NCBI GenBank assembly: GCA_958296405.1
Contig: OY282519.1
Coordinates: 2,092,132 to 2,156,131 of the forward strand
Source: an uncultured Pseudomonadales bacterium
Lineage (GTDB): Bacteria; Pseudomonadota; Gammaproteobacteria; Pseudomonadales; Azotimanducaceae
Length of the DNA: 64,000 nucleotides
Direction: 5' to 3'
In this document: positions 52,338 through 61,600 of the stretch, piece after piece
Numbering within the stretch: position 1 is the first letter of the stretch
Layout: the number at the start of each line of letters is the position of its first letter
Position numbers and translations under genes: made by a program
Notes under the pieces: generated by a model
The model's input: the letters and a program-made list of their open reading frames with translations, nothing else
Database searches by the model: none
What the model was told of the DNA's origin: nothing

Positions 52338-52448
52338 TCAGTGGTAGTCGACCAAGTCGACGCCTACCGCTTCGCCGTCTACGAAGCGGAAGACAATCCG
52401 CCAGTTCTTGTTAACCCTGAGCCGTGAGACATGTATGTCGCTGTTTTT
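52338..52448 (-). pseudogene. higB: higB toxin remnant (C-terminal end)
   Basis: On the minus strand, between a stop at 52449-52451 and the TGA at 52338-52340, 36 codons read ...VSRLRVNKNWRIVFRFVD followed by GEAVGVDLVDYH. This is the C-terminal end of HigB/RelE-type toxins (usual form: R-x-N-x-x-W-R-x-x-F-R-W ... D-Y-H). The N-terminal two thirds are missing and cannot be found in the neighbouring frames. Its convergent orientation relative to higA is the reverse of a normal higBA operon, so a rearrangement is likely. Confidence 0.65.
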
Positions 52449-52697
52449 CTAGCTGCGCCCCCCAATGCGGCTCGGGGCGTGCCAGCGTGCCCGGCTTGGC
52501 TGCCTCGGATCATCCATTCAAGTTGGCATTTGGCGTCATTGGCGGCTGCGGCATCCGCACAGCTTGAGCCAGCGGGCACGGCTCACTAACATCGCATCCA
52601 AGATGGCGTTGGGCGCCATGCGCGGTCGCTGCCTGCGACTAGGGCGGGCGATGCGAGGCCAATGGCCGCGCCCATGCGCTTCAGCCAGGAGTTCCGC
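52449..52697. other. Intergenic region upstream of mrcA
   Basis: About 250 bases between the higB remnant and mrcA hold no recognisable gene. The stretch includes an AGGAG at 52687-52691 serving as the mrcA ribosome-binding site. No terminator or repeat was found; the mrcA promoter should lie here but is not obvious. Confidence 0.45.
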
Positions 52698-55190
52698 ATG
52701 GTTCGCTTTCGGTTCGCGCTCGCGGCCCAAGCGGCGCGGTTGCGCGCCCTGTGGTCGTGGCGCGCGCCGCGGTGGGTGAAGTCTGTCGGCTGGCTCGTCT
52801 GCGGCGGCCTCTGCATCGTGCCGCTCGGCGTGGCCGGCGGCTACCTGTACTTGGATCCGCAGGTGCCGGCCGCGGAAACCTATCTGCACTATCGCCCGCA
52901 AGCGCCGATGCGCGTGTTCAGCGCAGACGGCGCCTTCATGGCCGAGTTTGGCGAGCGCCGCTTCATTCCGGTGGCGCTGGAGGCGGTGCCGGAACACTTC
53001 AAGAATGCGCTCCTAGACACCGAAGACAAGCGCTTCTACGACCACGGCGGCATCGACTACATCTCGCTCGCGGACGACATCATCTCCATTCTGCTGAACC
53101 CGGATGTGCGCACCGGCGCGTCCACCATCACCATGCAATTGGCGCGCAACGTCTCGTTCTCGCTGGAACAAACGTTCATTCGCAAGTTCAAGGAGATGCT
53201 GCTCGCCATCAAGATCGAGCAGGAGCTCACCAAGGAGCAAGTGCTCGAGCTCTACATCAACGTGTTGTTCTTCGGCAAACGCGCCTATGGGGCACAGGCG
53301 GCGGCCCACACCTACTACGACAAGCCGCTCGCTGAACTCAACCTCGCCCAGTTGGCGATGCTCGCCGGCATCCTCAAGCGGCCCGACGCCGGCAATCCCA
53401 TCAACGGCCCGGAGTGGGCCTTGGAGCGGCGCAACTTGGTGCTGCGCCGAATGCTTGCGCAGGGCTCCATCGACCGCGCCGCCTACGAGGTCGCCCGTGA
53501 CGCCCCGATCACAGCGCAAGTCCACCGCCGCGAGATCGAGCTCGAGGCACCGTATGTCGCCGAGTGGGTGCGCAACGAGCTCGTCAGGCGGTACGGCGCG
53601 GAGGTGTACGGGTCAGGTTATGCCGCCTACGCCACCGTGGAGGCGGCGCATCAGCGCGCGGCCACGCAGGCGCTGCGCGAAGGGCTGTTGGGGTATGACC
53701 GCCAGCACGGCTACCGCGGCGCGGAGGGGCATGTCGCCTTGGATGCTGCCCCGCCATCGGCCACAGGCGCCGCCGGCGCAGTGGAGACGCCATCGGCCGC
53801 GCCGCCGTGGCAGGCGGCGCTGGCAGCGCGCTCGCTGGTTGGGGGGCTCGTGCCGATGGTGGTGACGGACGTGGTCGAACGCGCATTCACGGCGGTGGAC
53901 GCGACTGGCAAGCGGGTGACGGTGGAGTGGGATGGCATGGCGTGGGCGCGGCGCTACATCGATCAAGACCGGACCGGCTCGCGTCCGCGCGTGGCGGCGG
54001 ACATCTTGGCCCAAGGAGACATCGTGCGGGTGCGGCGCTTGCCCGATGGCGCTTGGGCGCTGGCGCAGGTGCCGGACATCCAAGGCGCGCTGATCGCGCT
54101 GCGGCCCCAAGACGGCGCCGTGCTGGCGCTGGCCGGGGGATTCGATTTCTGGGCCAGCCAGTTCAACCACGCGCTGCAGGCATCTCGGCAGCCGGGCTCT
54201 GGCTTCAAGCCCTTCGTTTACTCGGCTGCGCTGGATGCCGGCGTGACGCCGGCCACCATCATCGTGGACGCTCCATTGGTGTTTGAAGACCCATCGTTCG
54301 CCACGCCCTATAGACCGCGCAACGACAGCGGCCGCTACAACGGCCCCACGCGCTTGCGGGAAGCGCTGTATCGATCCATCAACCTCGTCTCCATCCAAGT
54401 GCTGCAGCGGGTTGGCATCCGCCAGGTGCTTGAGCACGCGCAGCGGTTCGGCTTCGACACGTCTTCGTTTCCTGCCAACACCCAACTCGCCATCGGCGGC
54501 GGCACCATGTCCGTGACGCCAAGGGACATGGCGCGCGCCTACGCCGTCATCGCCAACGGCGGCTACGCCGTCACGCCGCACATCCTGCTGCGCGTGGAAG
54601 GGCGAGACGGCGAGACGCTGCTTGAGCCTCGCTATCCGGTGGCGTGCGACGCCTGCGAACCAGCGGGCAGCGCCGCTGCGCCTGCTGTGTCGGATGCGCC
54701 GGACGCGAGCGCCATCGTGCCGGCGCCACGGGCGATCGACCAACGCAACGCCTTCATCTTGGACTCCATGCTCCGCGATGTGATCGCTCGGGGCACCGGC
54801 CGTCGGGCACGCGCCTTGGGCCGCGGGGATTTGGGCGGCAAGACGGGCACCACCAACGACGCCGCGGACACTTGGTTCAACGGCTACAACACCCACTTGG
54901 CGACGAGCGTTTGGGTTGGCTTTGACGATTACCGCCCGGTGGGGCGGCGCGAGTACGGCTCCACCACCCCGCTGACCGTGTGGATGGATTTCATGCGCGT
55001 GGCCTTGGATGGGCTGCCGGACGATACGCGCCCGCAACCGCAGGGCGTCGTCAGCGTCAAGATCCACCCGCAGCAGGGCTGCGCCGCAGACGTGGATGAT
55101 CCAGACGCCATCTTCGAGTACTTCTTGGAGGAGCATCCGCCGGCAGAGCGCTGCGCCGCGGAGGACCTATCGCCGGAGCGCATCTTCTAA
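52698..55190 (+). CDS. mrcA: Penicillin-binding protein 1A (bifunctional)
   Basis: An 830-residue class A PBP. A membrane anchor (VGWLVCGGLCIVPLGVAGGY) precedes the glycosyltransferase domain, with the catalytic Glu in LLDTEDKRFYDHGGID near 107 and TGASTITMQLARNV. An OB-like insertion follows, then the transpeptidase with Ser501-GFK, SIN at 560-562 and Lys715-TGT. It polymerises and crosslinks peptidoglycan. ATG 52698 was preferred over 52662 because AGGAG lies 6 bases upstream. Divergent placement next to pilM is the common gammaproteobacterial arrangement. Confidence 0.95.
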   Translation: MVRFRFALAAQAARLRALWSWRAPRWVKSVGWLVCGGLCIVPLGVAGGYLYLDPQVPAAETYLHYRPQAPMRVFSADGAFMAEFGERRFIPVALEAVPEHFKNALLDTEDKRFYDHGGIDYISLADDIISILLNPDVRTGASTITMQLARNVSFSLEQTFIRKFKEMLLAIKIEQELTKEQVLELYINVLFFGKRAYGAQAAAHTYYDKPLAELNLAQLAMLAGILKRPDAGNPINGPEWALERRNLVLRRMLAQGSIDRAAYEVARDAPITAQVHRREIELEAPYVAEWVRNELVRRYGAEVYGSGYAAYATVEAAHQRAATQALREGLLGYDRQHGYRGAEGHVALDAAPPSATGAAGAVETPSAAPPWQAALAARSLVGGLVPMVVTDVVERAFTAVDATGKRVTVEWDGMAWARRYIDQDRTGSRPRVAADILAQGDIVRVRRLPDGAWALAQVPDIQGALIALRPQDGAVLALAGGFDFWASQFNHALQASRQPGSGFKPFVYSAALDAGVTPATIIVDAPLVFEDPSFATPYRPRNDSGRYNGPTRLREALYRSINLVSIQVLQRVGIRQVLEHAQRFGFDTSSFPANTQLAIGGGTMSVTPRDMARAYAVIANGGYAVTPHILLRVEGRDGETLLEPRYPVACDACEPAGSAAAPAVSDAPDASAIVPAPRAIDQRNAFILDSMLRDVIARGTGRRARALGRGDLGGKTGTTNDAADTWFNGYNTHLATSVWVGFDDYRPVGRREYGSTTPLTVWMDFMRVALDGLPDDTRPQPQGVVSVKIHPQQGCAADVDDPDAIFEYFLEEHPPAERCAAEDLSPERIF

Positions 55191-55219
55191 GGCTCGCCTC
55201 GGAGCGCGATAGGTGGCGC

Positions 55220-56650
55220 CTACTCCACGATCTTGACGTAGTTCCCGGCGCGCGGCTCGGCATTGGGCCAGCCGCCGTTCAAGAGGCGCAGGGTCTCCTC
55301 AGGGCGGCGGCTCAGCGCCGACTGCCTGGCGAGGTCTGCATAGGTTTGGTCTGGCTCGGCCACGATGACGCGGATGCGGCGCTCGTTAGCGACTTCGGCG
55401 TCTTCCGGCGTCATGTTGCGCAAGCCTTGCATAGTGCGCGTGAACGCATCCCGCAGCGCCTCTGGGTCGCCCTTGGCCCCGGCTGCGCCGGTGAACAGGA
55501 ACACATCCTTGCCGCGGTACAGCACGCCGATGAGCTTTAGCTTTTCGGTGCCGCCTTCGACCGTGAGTTCGCCGAGGTAGCCCTTGAGCCCGTTGATCTC
55601 GACCGGTTCGCCGGACTTCAAGTCATCCCGCTGCAAGCGTTCCGTGAGGAACTCTTCCGGAGACTCGCGCCGGCGCCAAGCATGGCGGCCAACGCTGATG
55701 CTTGCCTCTTCGCGGCCGTTCGGGGCGATGCCCGTCACCTCGGCTTGCGAATTGGTGAGCGTCCATCCCGCCGGAAAATCGATCACCACGCGCAGGCCGC
55801 CGTGAAAGAAGGTGTTGTCGCGGGCAAGGCCGGCCGACGATTCGTCGCCGTAGACCAAGCCGTCAAGCATCGTGGGGAAGTCTGCCAGCGAAGGGGCCAC
55901 CGTATCGGGCAACAGCGGCAACGCATAGGCCACCGCGTCGTGCAGGCGTTTGTCGTTCTTCGGGTGGCTGGCGAACAGGCCGTGGTAGGTGGCCGGCCGG
56001 CGCTCAACCTGCTTGGCGAACAGCTCTTGATCCTTCAGCACCTGCACCGTGTCGATGATGGCCAACGGGTTGTAGCCGGCCTTGGCGAGAAACTCGCCGC
56101 CCAGCCGATCTGCTTCGAGTTCCATCTCGCGCCCGTAGCCGGAAACGATGGTGCGCGTGGCAGCGTCGGAGACTTCCATAAGCTCGCCGCGGCGGGTGAA
56201 GATGGCGGCGATCAGCCCCACGGACTTGCCGAACAAGTCTGCGCTGCGCTGGCGCCGAGCGTGTCGCCCCACGACGTGGCCGATTTCGTGCCCGATGACC
56301 GCGGCGAGCTGATCTTCGTTGGCGAGATAGGCGATGAGGCCGCGGTTGATGAAGATGTAGGCGTCTGGGGTGGCGAAGGCGTTGACGGCGGAGTTGTCGA
56401 GCACGAAGAAGTGGTAGGGCTTGCCGGCGTCCTCAGACTGTTCCAACAAGCGCGCGCCGAGCCGTTGCACATAGCCCTGCCACTCCTCGTCGCCGTAGAT
56501 TTGGCCCTTGTCCACGAACTCGTCGTAGAGGTCTTCGCCGGGGCCGCCCCAGCAAGACATGGCGCCGGCGACGAGGCAAAGCGCCAGTGCCTTGCCCAAC
56601 GTGGGACGGCGCAGGCGTGGCGTCATCGGCAATGTGCGGCGCTGGTTCAT
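55220..56650 (-). CDS. BepA-like M48 metalloprotease
   Basis: A 476-residue protein with an N-terminal signal (LGKALALCLVAGAMS). The zinc site is VIGHEIGHVVGRHARRQ near residue 119, with the third ligand in EMELEADRLGGEFLAKAGYNP near 176. The second half carries a beta-rich domain and a LysM-like end (EPDQTYADLARQSAL ... GNYVKIVE). This layout and size resemble BepA/YfgC-type proteases that oversee outer-membrane protein assembly, though typical TPRs are not obvious. ATG 56650 starts the signal peptide; the longer frame upstream has none. Confidence 0.83.
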   Translation of the reverse strand: MNQRRTLPMTPRLRRPTLGKALALCLVAGAMSCWGGPGEDLYDEFVDKGQIYGDEEWQGYVQRLGARLLEQSEDAGKPYHFFVLDNSAVNAFATPDAYIFINRGLIAYLANEDQLAAVIGHEIGHVVGRHARRQRSADLFGKSVGLIAAIFTRRGELMEVSDAATRTIVSGYGREMELEADRLGGEFLAKAGYNPLAIIDTVQVLKDQELFAKQVERRPATYHGLFASHPKNDKRLHDAVAYALPLLPDTVAPSLADFPTMLDGLVYGDESSAGLARDNTFFHGGLRVVIDFPAGWTLTNSQAEVTGIAPNGREEASISVGRHAWRRRESPEEFLTERLQRDDLKSGEPVEINGLKGYLGELTVEGGTEKLKLIGVLYRGKDVFLFTGAAGAKGDPEALRDAFTRTMQGLRNMTPEDAEVANERRIRVIVAEPDQTYADLARQSALSRRPEETLRLLNGGWPNAEPRAGNYVKIVE

Positions 56651-56732
56651 CGCCAAGGATTCTCCCGGCCGATGCTGAACAGGCGGTGAACGGGGCCCTC
56701 GGCGGTGAAGCGCCAAGGTTGCGCGCCCAAGG

Positions 56733-56945
56733 TTAGCCGATGGTGCGGTTGCCGAACCGCCGCCGGAAGCGTTCCACGCGCCCGCCGGTGTCGACGATCT
56801 TCTGCTTGCCGGTGTAGAAGGGGTGGCATTGGGAGCAGACGTCCAGATGGATGTCCCGACCCAAGGTGGAGCGGGTTTGGATGACGTTGCCGCAACTGCA
56901 AGTCGCGGTCATCTCCTCGTAAGCGGGATGGGTGTCGGCTTTCAT
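56733..56945 (-). CDS. rpmE: 50S ribosomal protein L31
   Basis: A 70-residue protein matching the zinc-containing L31 type: [20 protein letters not shown], then [20 protein letters not shown] and a basic end [10 protein letters not shown]. The CxC/CxxC cysteines are intact, so this is the zinc-binding (C+) form. ATG 56945 matches the family start. In E. coli rpmE is next to priA; here they are about 6 kb apart with a giant helicase gene between. Confidence 0.95.
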   Translation of the reverse strand: MKADTHPAYEEMTATCSCGNVIQTRSTLGRDIHLDVCSQCHPFYTGKQKIVDTGGRVERFRRRFGNRTIG

Positions 56946-57573
56946 GGACCTTCTGCTGCACATGGACGTTAAGCGAAGGAGCCTCAGTCACAAGGCTCAC
57001 CGAAGAGTGTAGTTTGCGCGGCGCCCCGTGGCAACAAGCGTGCGGCCCAGCACCCGATGGACGGTGCTGCGCCCAAGGTGATGCGGGTGGCATCATAGCC
57101 TTGCCGACTCGGAAGAACGGCCTGCTCACAGCATCATGATCAAAACGCGGGCCGCAACAGTCTCAGGACGCCACGCCTAAGGCCGGCTCGACGACTGCCC
57201 GCCGGCTCGTCCGGCCAGCGGAAAAACCGGACAGATAACGTGTCGAAAAAGCGCGGAGACCTGTTTGCTATCGACATTGTCCCCATGTTGCGTCGACGTA
57301 AGGAAGCGAGGAGATGTAGCATTCAACCGTCGCCCCGCGTAATGCAATGGGGCAGCTAGCTAGGGGGCTCCTTCGGGAGCCCCTTTACTCTCTGGCAGAA
57401 TGGCAGGCTTCGTCTTGCCTGAAGTGCGAGCCGTCAACGTCAACCCAATACCCAGCATACGCTCTCCCAGCCAAGAGTGCGGCGCGGGGACAGTGGATGA
57501 ATGGATTGTGGACTGCGAAACCGGCGCCGACCTGCTGGCGCGGGTTCGCGCTTGATGACGCATCAAGACAGAT
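56946..57573. other. Long intergenic region with a terminator
   Basis: This 628-base region lies between rpmE and the helicase gene. The rpmE promoter should be in its left part, though I see no clear boxes. The right part holds a very stable hairpin terminator (57364-57386). No tRNA, SRP RNA, RNase P RNA or tmRNA signature was found. A 24-codon open frame (57285-57359, starting MLRRRKEARR) ends just before the hairpin but has no ribosome-binding site. Confidence 0.5.
57364..57386 (+). terminator. Rho-independent terminator
   Basis: GGGGCTCC, a TTCG loop and GGAGCCCC form a perfect 8-bp stem, followed by TTT on the plus strand. The T-run direction shows it terminates a plus-strand transcript, but no plus-strand gene is recognisable between rpmE and this site. 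It may end a small RNA or a short coding transcript starting around 57150-57290. Confidence 0.78.
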
Positions 57574-58671
57574 GTGAGTTTGCCCTCTCAAGAACCTAGT
57601 TCGCGGCTGGCGGGCGAATCCTCCGGCGCCACCTCCGCTTCCGATCGCTTCGCCTCCGGTTGCCTTGCTTTGGATTTGGAGGTCGGCCGCGAAGACGGCC
57701 GCATCCATGCCTTTGCCGCCGTGTGCGACGATGCGCCGTCCTTGGTCTACCGCCGCGGTGGCTTGGCAGCGGCCTTGGCCAAGCTGGATGCCTTCGCGGA
57801 AGGTGCAACCTACCTTCTAGGCCACAACCTCATCGCTTTCGACTTGCCCCACCTGCGGGCGGCAAAACCCGACCTTCGGCTCCTGCAGCTGCCGCCCATC
57901 GACACCCTGTGGCTCAACCCTTTGGCCTTCCCGCGCAATCCCTACCACCACTTGGTCAAGCACTACCAAGACGGGCAACTTAAGCGTGGGCGGGTGAATG
58001 ACCCGGAACTGGACGCCCGGCTCTCGCTGCAAGTTTTGGCCGACCAACGCGAGGCGTTGCGCAAGGCCGACCCGGCGCTGTTGACCGCATGGCACTGGCT
58101 GACGACGGCGGAGGGCGCAATTCCGCCCGACTTGGTGAAGACGCGCATCCGGGCCGCCGGCTTTGACGCCTTTTTCGCCACCCTGCGCCAAGCGCCGCGG
58201 CCATCGGCCGCCGCAGCCCAAGAGGCCATTCGCCAAAGGCTTGCGCGAACGGCTTGCCGCAGTCAAAGCCGGGAAGTCCTCGCCCGGCCGGCGCAGCATG
58301 GTTGGGCGCTTGCCTACGCTTTGGCGTGGCTTTCCGTAGCCGGCGGCAACTCCGTGATGCCGCCTTGGGTGCGGCATCAGTTTCCGGAGGCCGGGCGGTT
58401 GGTGGGCCGCTTGCGGGACTTGGCCTGCGCCGACCCCGCCTGTGATTGGTGCCGGGAGCGGCAGGACGCCCGCAAGGAGCTCAAGCGCTGGTTTGGCTTT
58501 GACGATTTCCGCCCAGAGCCAAAGGATGGCCAAGGCAAGTCCATGCAGCAATCCATTGTGGAGGCGGCCATGGCCGGCACAGGGTGCTGGGCATTCTGCC
58601 CACGGGAACTGGCAAGTCCCTGTGCTACCAGATTCCCGCCCTGTTCCGCTACGACAAAACCGGGGCGCTGA
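57574..58671 (+). CDS. Exonuclease-RecQ-UvrD fusion, N-terminal part before frameshift
   Basis: The N-terminal part of what should be one long protein. Residues ~30-170 are a DEDD 3'-5' exonuclease-like domain: CLALDLEVG with Asp34 and Glu36, LLGHNLIAFDLPHL near 81, and NDPELDARLSLQVL near 142. A helical linker leads to the Q-motif-like FGFDDFRPEPKDGQ of RecQ. The frame then breaks near 58582-58584, inside the sequence preceding the RecQ Walker motif; the last ~28 residues to the stop at 58671 are out of frame. The GTG start at 57574 lies 188 bases after a terminator. Confidence 0.75.
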   Translation: MSLPSQEPSSRLAGESSGATSASDRFASGCLALDLEVGREDGRIHAFAAVCDDAPSLVYRRGGLAAALAKLDAFAEGATYLLGHNLIAFDLPHLRAAKPDLRLLQLPPIDTLWLNPLAFPRNPYHHLVKHYQDGQLKRGRVNDPELDARLSLQVLADQREALRKADPALLTAWHWLTTAEGAIPPDLVKTRIRAAGFDAFFATLRQAPRPSAAAAQEAIRQRLARTACRSQSREVLARPAQHGWALAYALAWLSVAGGNSVMPPWVRHQFPEAGRLVGRLRDLACADPACDWCRERQDARKELKRWFGFDDFRPEPKDGQGKSMQQSIVEAAMAGTGCWAFCPRELASPCATRFPPCSATTKPGR

Positions 58672-61600
58672 CGGTGGTGATCTCCCCCTTGGTGGCGCTC
58701 ATGGCGGATCAAGTGGCCGGCTTGGAGCGGCGTGGCATCGGTTGCGCCGTCACCATCAACGGCCTGCTGTCCATGCCGGAGCGCAAGGAGGCGTTGGATC
58801 GGGTGCGCTTTGGCGACGCCGGCATTCTCATCATCGCCCCCGAGCAGCTTCGCAGCGTCTCCGTGCGCCAGGCACTCGCCCAGCGCGAGGTAGGCGCTTG
58901 GGTGCTCGACGAGGCGCACTGCCTGTCCCGCTGGGGGCATGACTTTCGACCGGACTATCGCTACGTAACGCGCGTCATCCGCGAAGAGGCCGCCGCTGCG
59001 CCGGTGCTGTGCCTAACCGCCACCGCCAAGCCGGAGGTGCGGAAGGACATTCTTCGCCACTTCCGCGAACGGTCCGGCGTTGACTTGACGGATTTCGATG
59101 GCGGCGCCCGGCGCGACAACCTGGAGTTTGTGGTCGTGCAGACGACGCCGGGCGAGAAGTTCGCCCATGTCCACCAAGTGCTGGAGGCGGACTTGCCGCT
59201 GGAGGTTCCGGGCGGCGCCATCGTCTATTGCGCGACGCGCCGCCGCAGCGAAGACATTGCCGGTTTCCTGCGGGGCAAGGGCGTCGTCGCGGCCCACTTC
59301 CACGCCGGCCTGTTGTCGGAGACCAAGAAATCCGTCCAGCAGCAGTTCATTGCAGGCGAAACGCGGGTGATTGTCGCCACCAACGCCTTTGGCATGGGCA
59401 TCGACAAGCCGGACGTGCGCTTGGTGGTTCACGCCGACATTCCCGGCTCCTTGGAAAACTACTTGCAGGAGTCCGGCCGCGCCGGCCGAGACCGGGCCTC
59501 GGCCCGCTGCGTGTTGCTCTACACCGCGGACGACGTGGAGTGGCAGTTTGGCCTGTCGGCCCGTTCCCGCCTCAGCCGCCGGGACATTCAGGGCATTCTG
59601 AAGGCGTTGCGCAATTTGGACCGGAAGAAGCGCTTAGCAGGCAAGGTGGTCGCCACCGCCGGCGAAATTCTGGGCGAGGACGAAGAGGCCGCATTCGAGC
59701 GGGACTCCACCACCGACGACAACCGGGTGCGCACCGCCATCTCTTGGCTGGAGGAGGCGCAGCTTCTCGAACGCAAGGACAACCGAGTGCAGGTCTTGCC
59801 CTCCTCCCTGCGGGTGGATTCCGTGGACGAAGCTCGCCGCAAATTGGCCGAGCGCAAACTTCGGGCGGACTATCGCGCCAGCTTGCTGGCCATCACCAAA
59901 ACTCTAATCGAGGCAGACCCGGACGAAGGCATCTCCACCGACGAGCTCGTGGGGGCATCGGGTTTGACTCCGGAGCAGGTGCGCCACGCCATGTTTGACT
60001 TGGAGGCGTTGGGAATCGCCAGCAACGACACGGCGCTGACCGCATTCGTCCATGTGGGGGTGCAGCGGGCATCGCGGACACGCTTGGCGGAAGCGATGGC
60101 CTTGGAGGGAGCGCTCATCGAGGCGCTGCAGGAGACGGCGCCGGACATGCAAGCGGGCGACGCATCCACCCTGCATCTGCGCCTCGTCACACAGGGCCTA
60201 AAGGACGCCGGCCACGCCCAAGCCTTGCCGGAGGGCGTATGGCGCCTGTTGCGCAGCATCGCTGGGGATGGGCGCAACGAGGGTGCTGGCAAAGGCAGCC
60301 TCGCATTGCGCCGCCGAGACCCGGAAACGGTGCGGGTGACCCTGCAACGCCCTTGGAAGGCGTTGGCGGAAACCGCGTTGCGCCGCCGCGCTGCCGCGCA
60401 GCGCCTGCTCGAGCATTTGCTTGGCTGCCTGCCGTCTGGCATCCGCGGCACGGACCTGCTGGCCGAAACCACCCTCGGCAAGCTGATGGCAGCCCTGCAG
60501 TCCGACTTGGAACTGAAGGCCAAGGTTGCCGATGCGGAAAAGCTCTCGAAGCTGCTGGACCGCGCCTTGCTGTGGCTGCATGAGCAGGAGGTCGTGCGCC
60601 TCAACAAGGGGTTGGCGGTGTTCCGCCCTGCCATGTCCATCCACTTGGTTCAGGAGAGGCGTGGCTTCGCCAATACGGATTTCACGCCGCTCCGGCTCCA
60701 CTACCAAGATCAAGTGCTGCAAGTCCATGTGATGGCGGAGTTCGCGCAGCGCGGCCTGCGCACCATGGCGGAGGCGCTGGGCTTGGCGATGGACTACTTC
60801 AGCCTAAGCCAAGCGGACTTCCTGCGCCGCTGGCTGCCGGACAAGGACCAGGACTTGGTGCGCCAAACCACTGCGGAGTCTTGGCGCAGCATTGTGGAGA
60901 GCCTGAAGAACCCGGTCCAGCAACGCATCGTCGCCGATGACCGGGAGCAGGCCAACGTGCTGGTGCTGGCCGGACCCGGATCCGGCAAGACCCGGGTGCT
61001 GGTGCATCGCATCGCCTACCTGCTGCGGGCGCGGCGCGAAAACCCGAAGGGCATCCTCGCCCTAGCCTACAACCGGCATGCAGCGGTGGAAATCCGCCGT
61101 CGCCTCGCGGAATTGGTTGGGGACGACGCCCGCGGCGTCCTGGTGTACACCTGCCACGGCCTCGCCATGCGTTTGGTCGGTGCCAGCTTCAGCGATCGCG
61201 CTGAACCCTTGAGCGACGCTGCGTTCGAGGAAGTGATGCGCCAAGCCGTTGCCCTCCTGCGCGGAGATGGCCTGCCACCAGAGGAAGCCGATGAGCACCG
61301 ATCTCGGTTGCTGGCCGGCTTCCGCTGGATATTGGTGGACGAATACCAAGATGTCGGCGCCGAGCAATACGAATTGATCGCGGCGTTGGCGGGGCGAACG
61401 CTGGCCAATGAGGACGACAAGCTCGGCTTGTTCGCGGTGGGTGATGACGATCAGAACATCTATGCCTTTGCCGGGGCATCCGTGCGGTTCATCCGCCGCT
61501 TCGAGGCGGACTACCGAGCCAAGCCAACCTTCCTGACGGACAACTACCGCTCCACGGCGCACATTGTGGCCGCCGCCAACGCCGCCATCGAACCGGCTGC

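Noticed and set aside
52328-52360. tRNA-like D-arm string GGCTCAGTGGTAG
   Set aside because: No acceptor stem, anticodon arm or TTCGA T-loop surrounds it, and the bases are the 3' end of the higB remnant on the other strand.
57285-57359. 24-codon peptide before the terminator
   Set aside because: No ribosome-binding site and no known family; kept only as a possible explanation for the terminator.
58575-58600. Programmed -1 frameshifting in the helicase gene
   Set aside because: The bases around the break do not form a canonical slippery heptamer in the correct phase, and I see no obvious downstream stimulatory hairpin. A one-base deletion is simpler.
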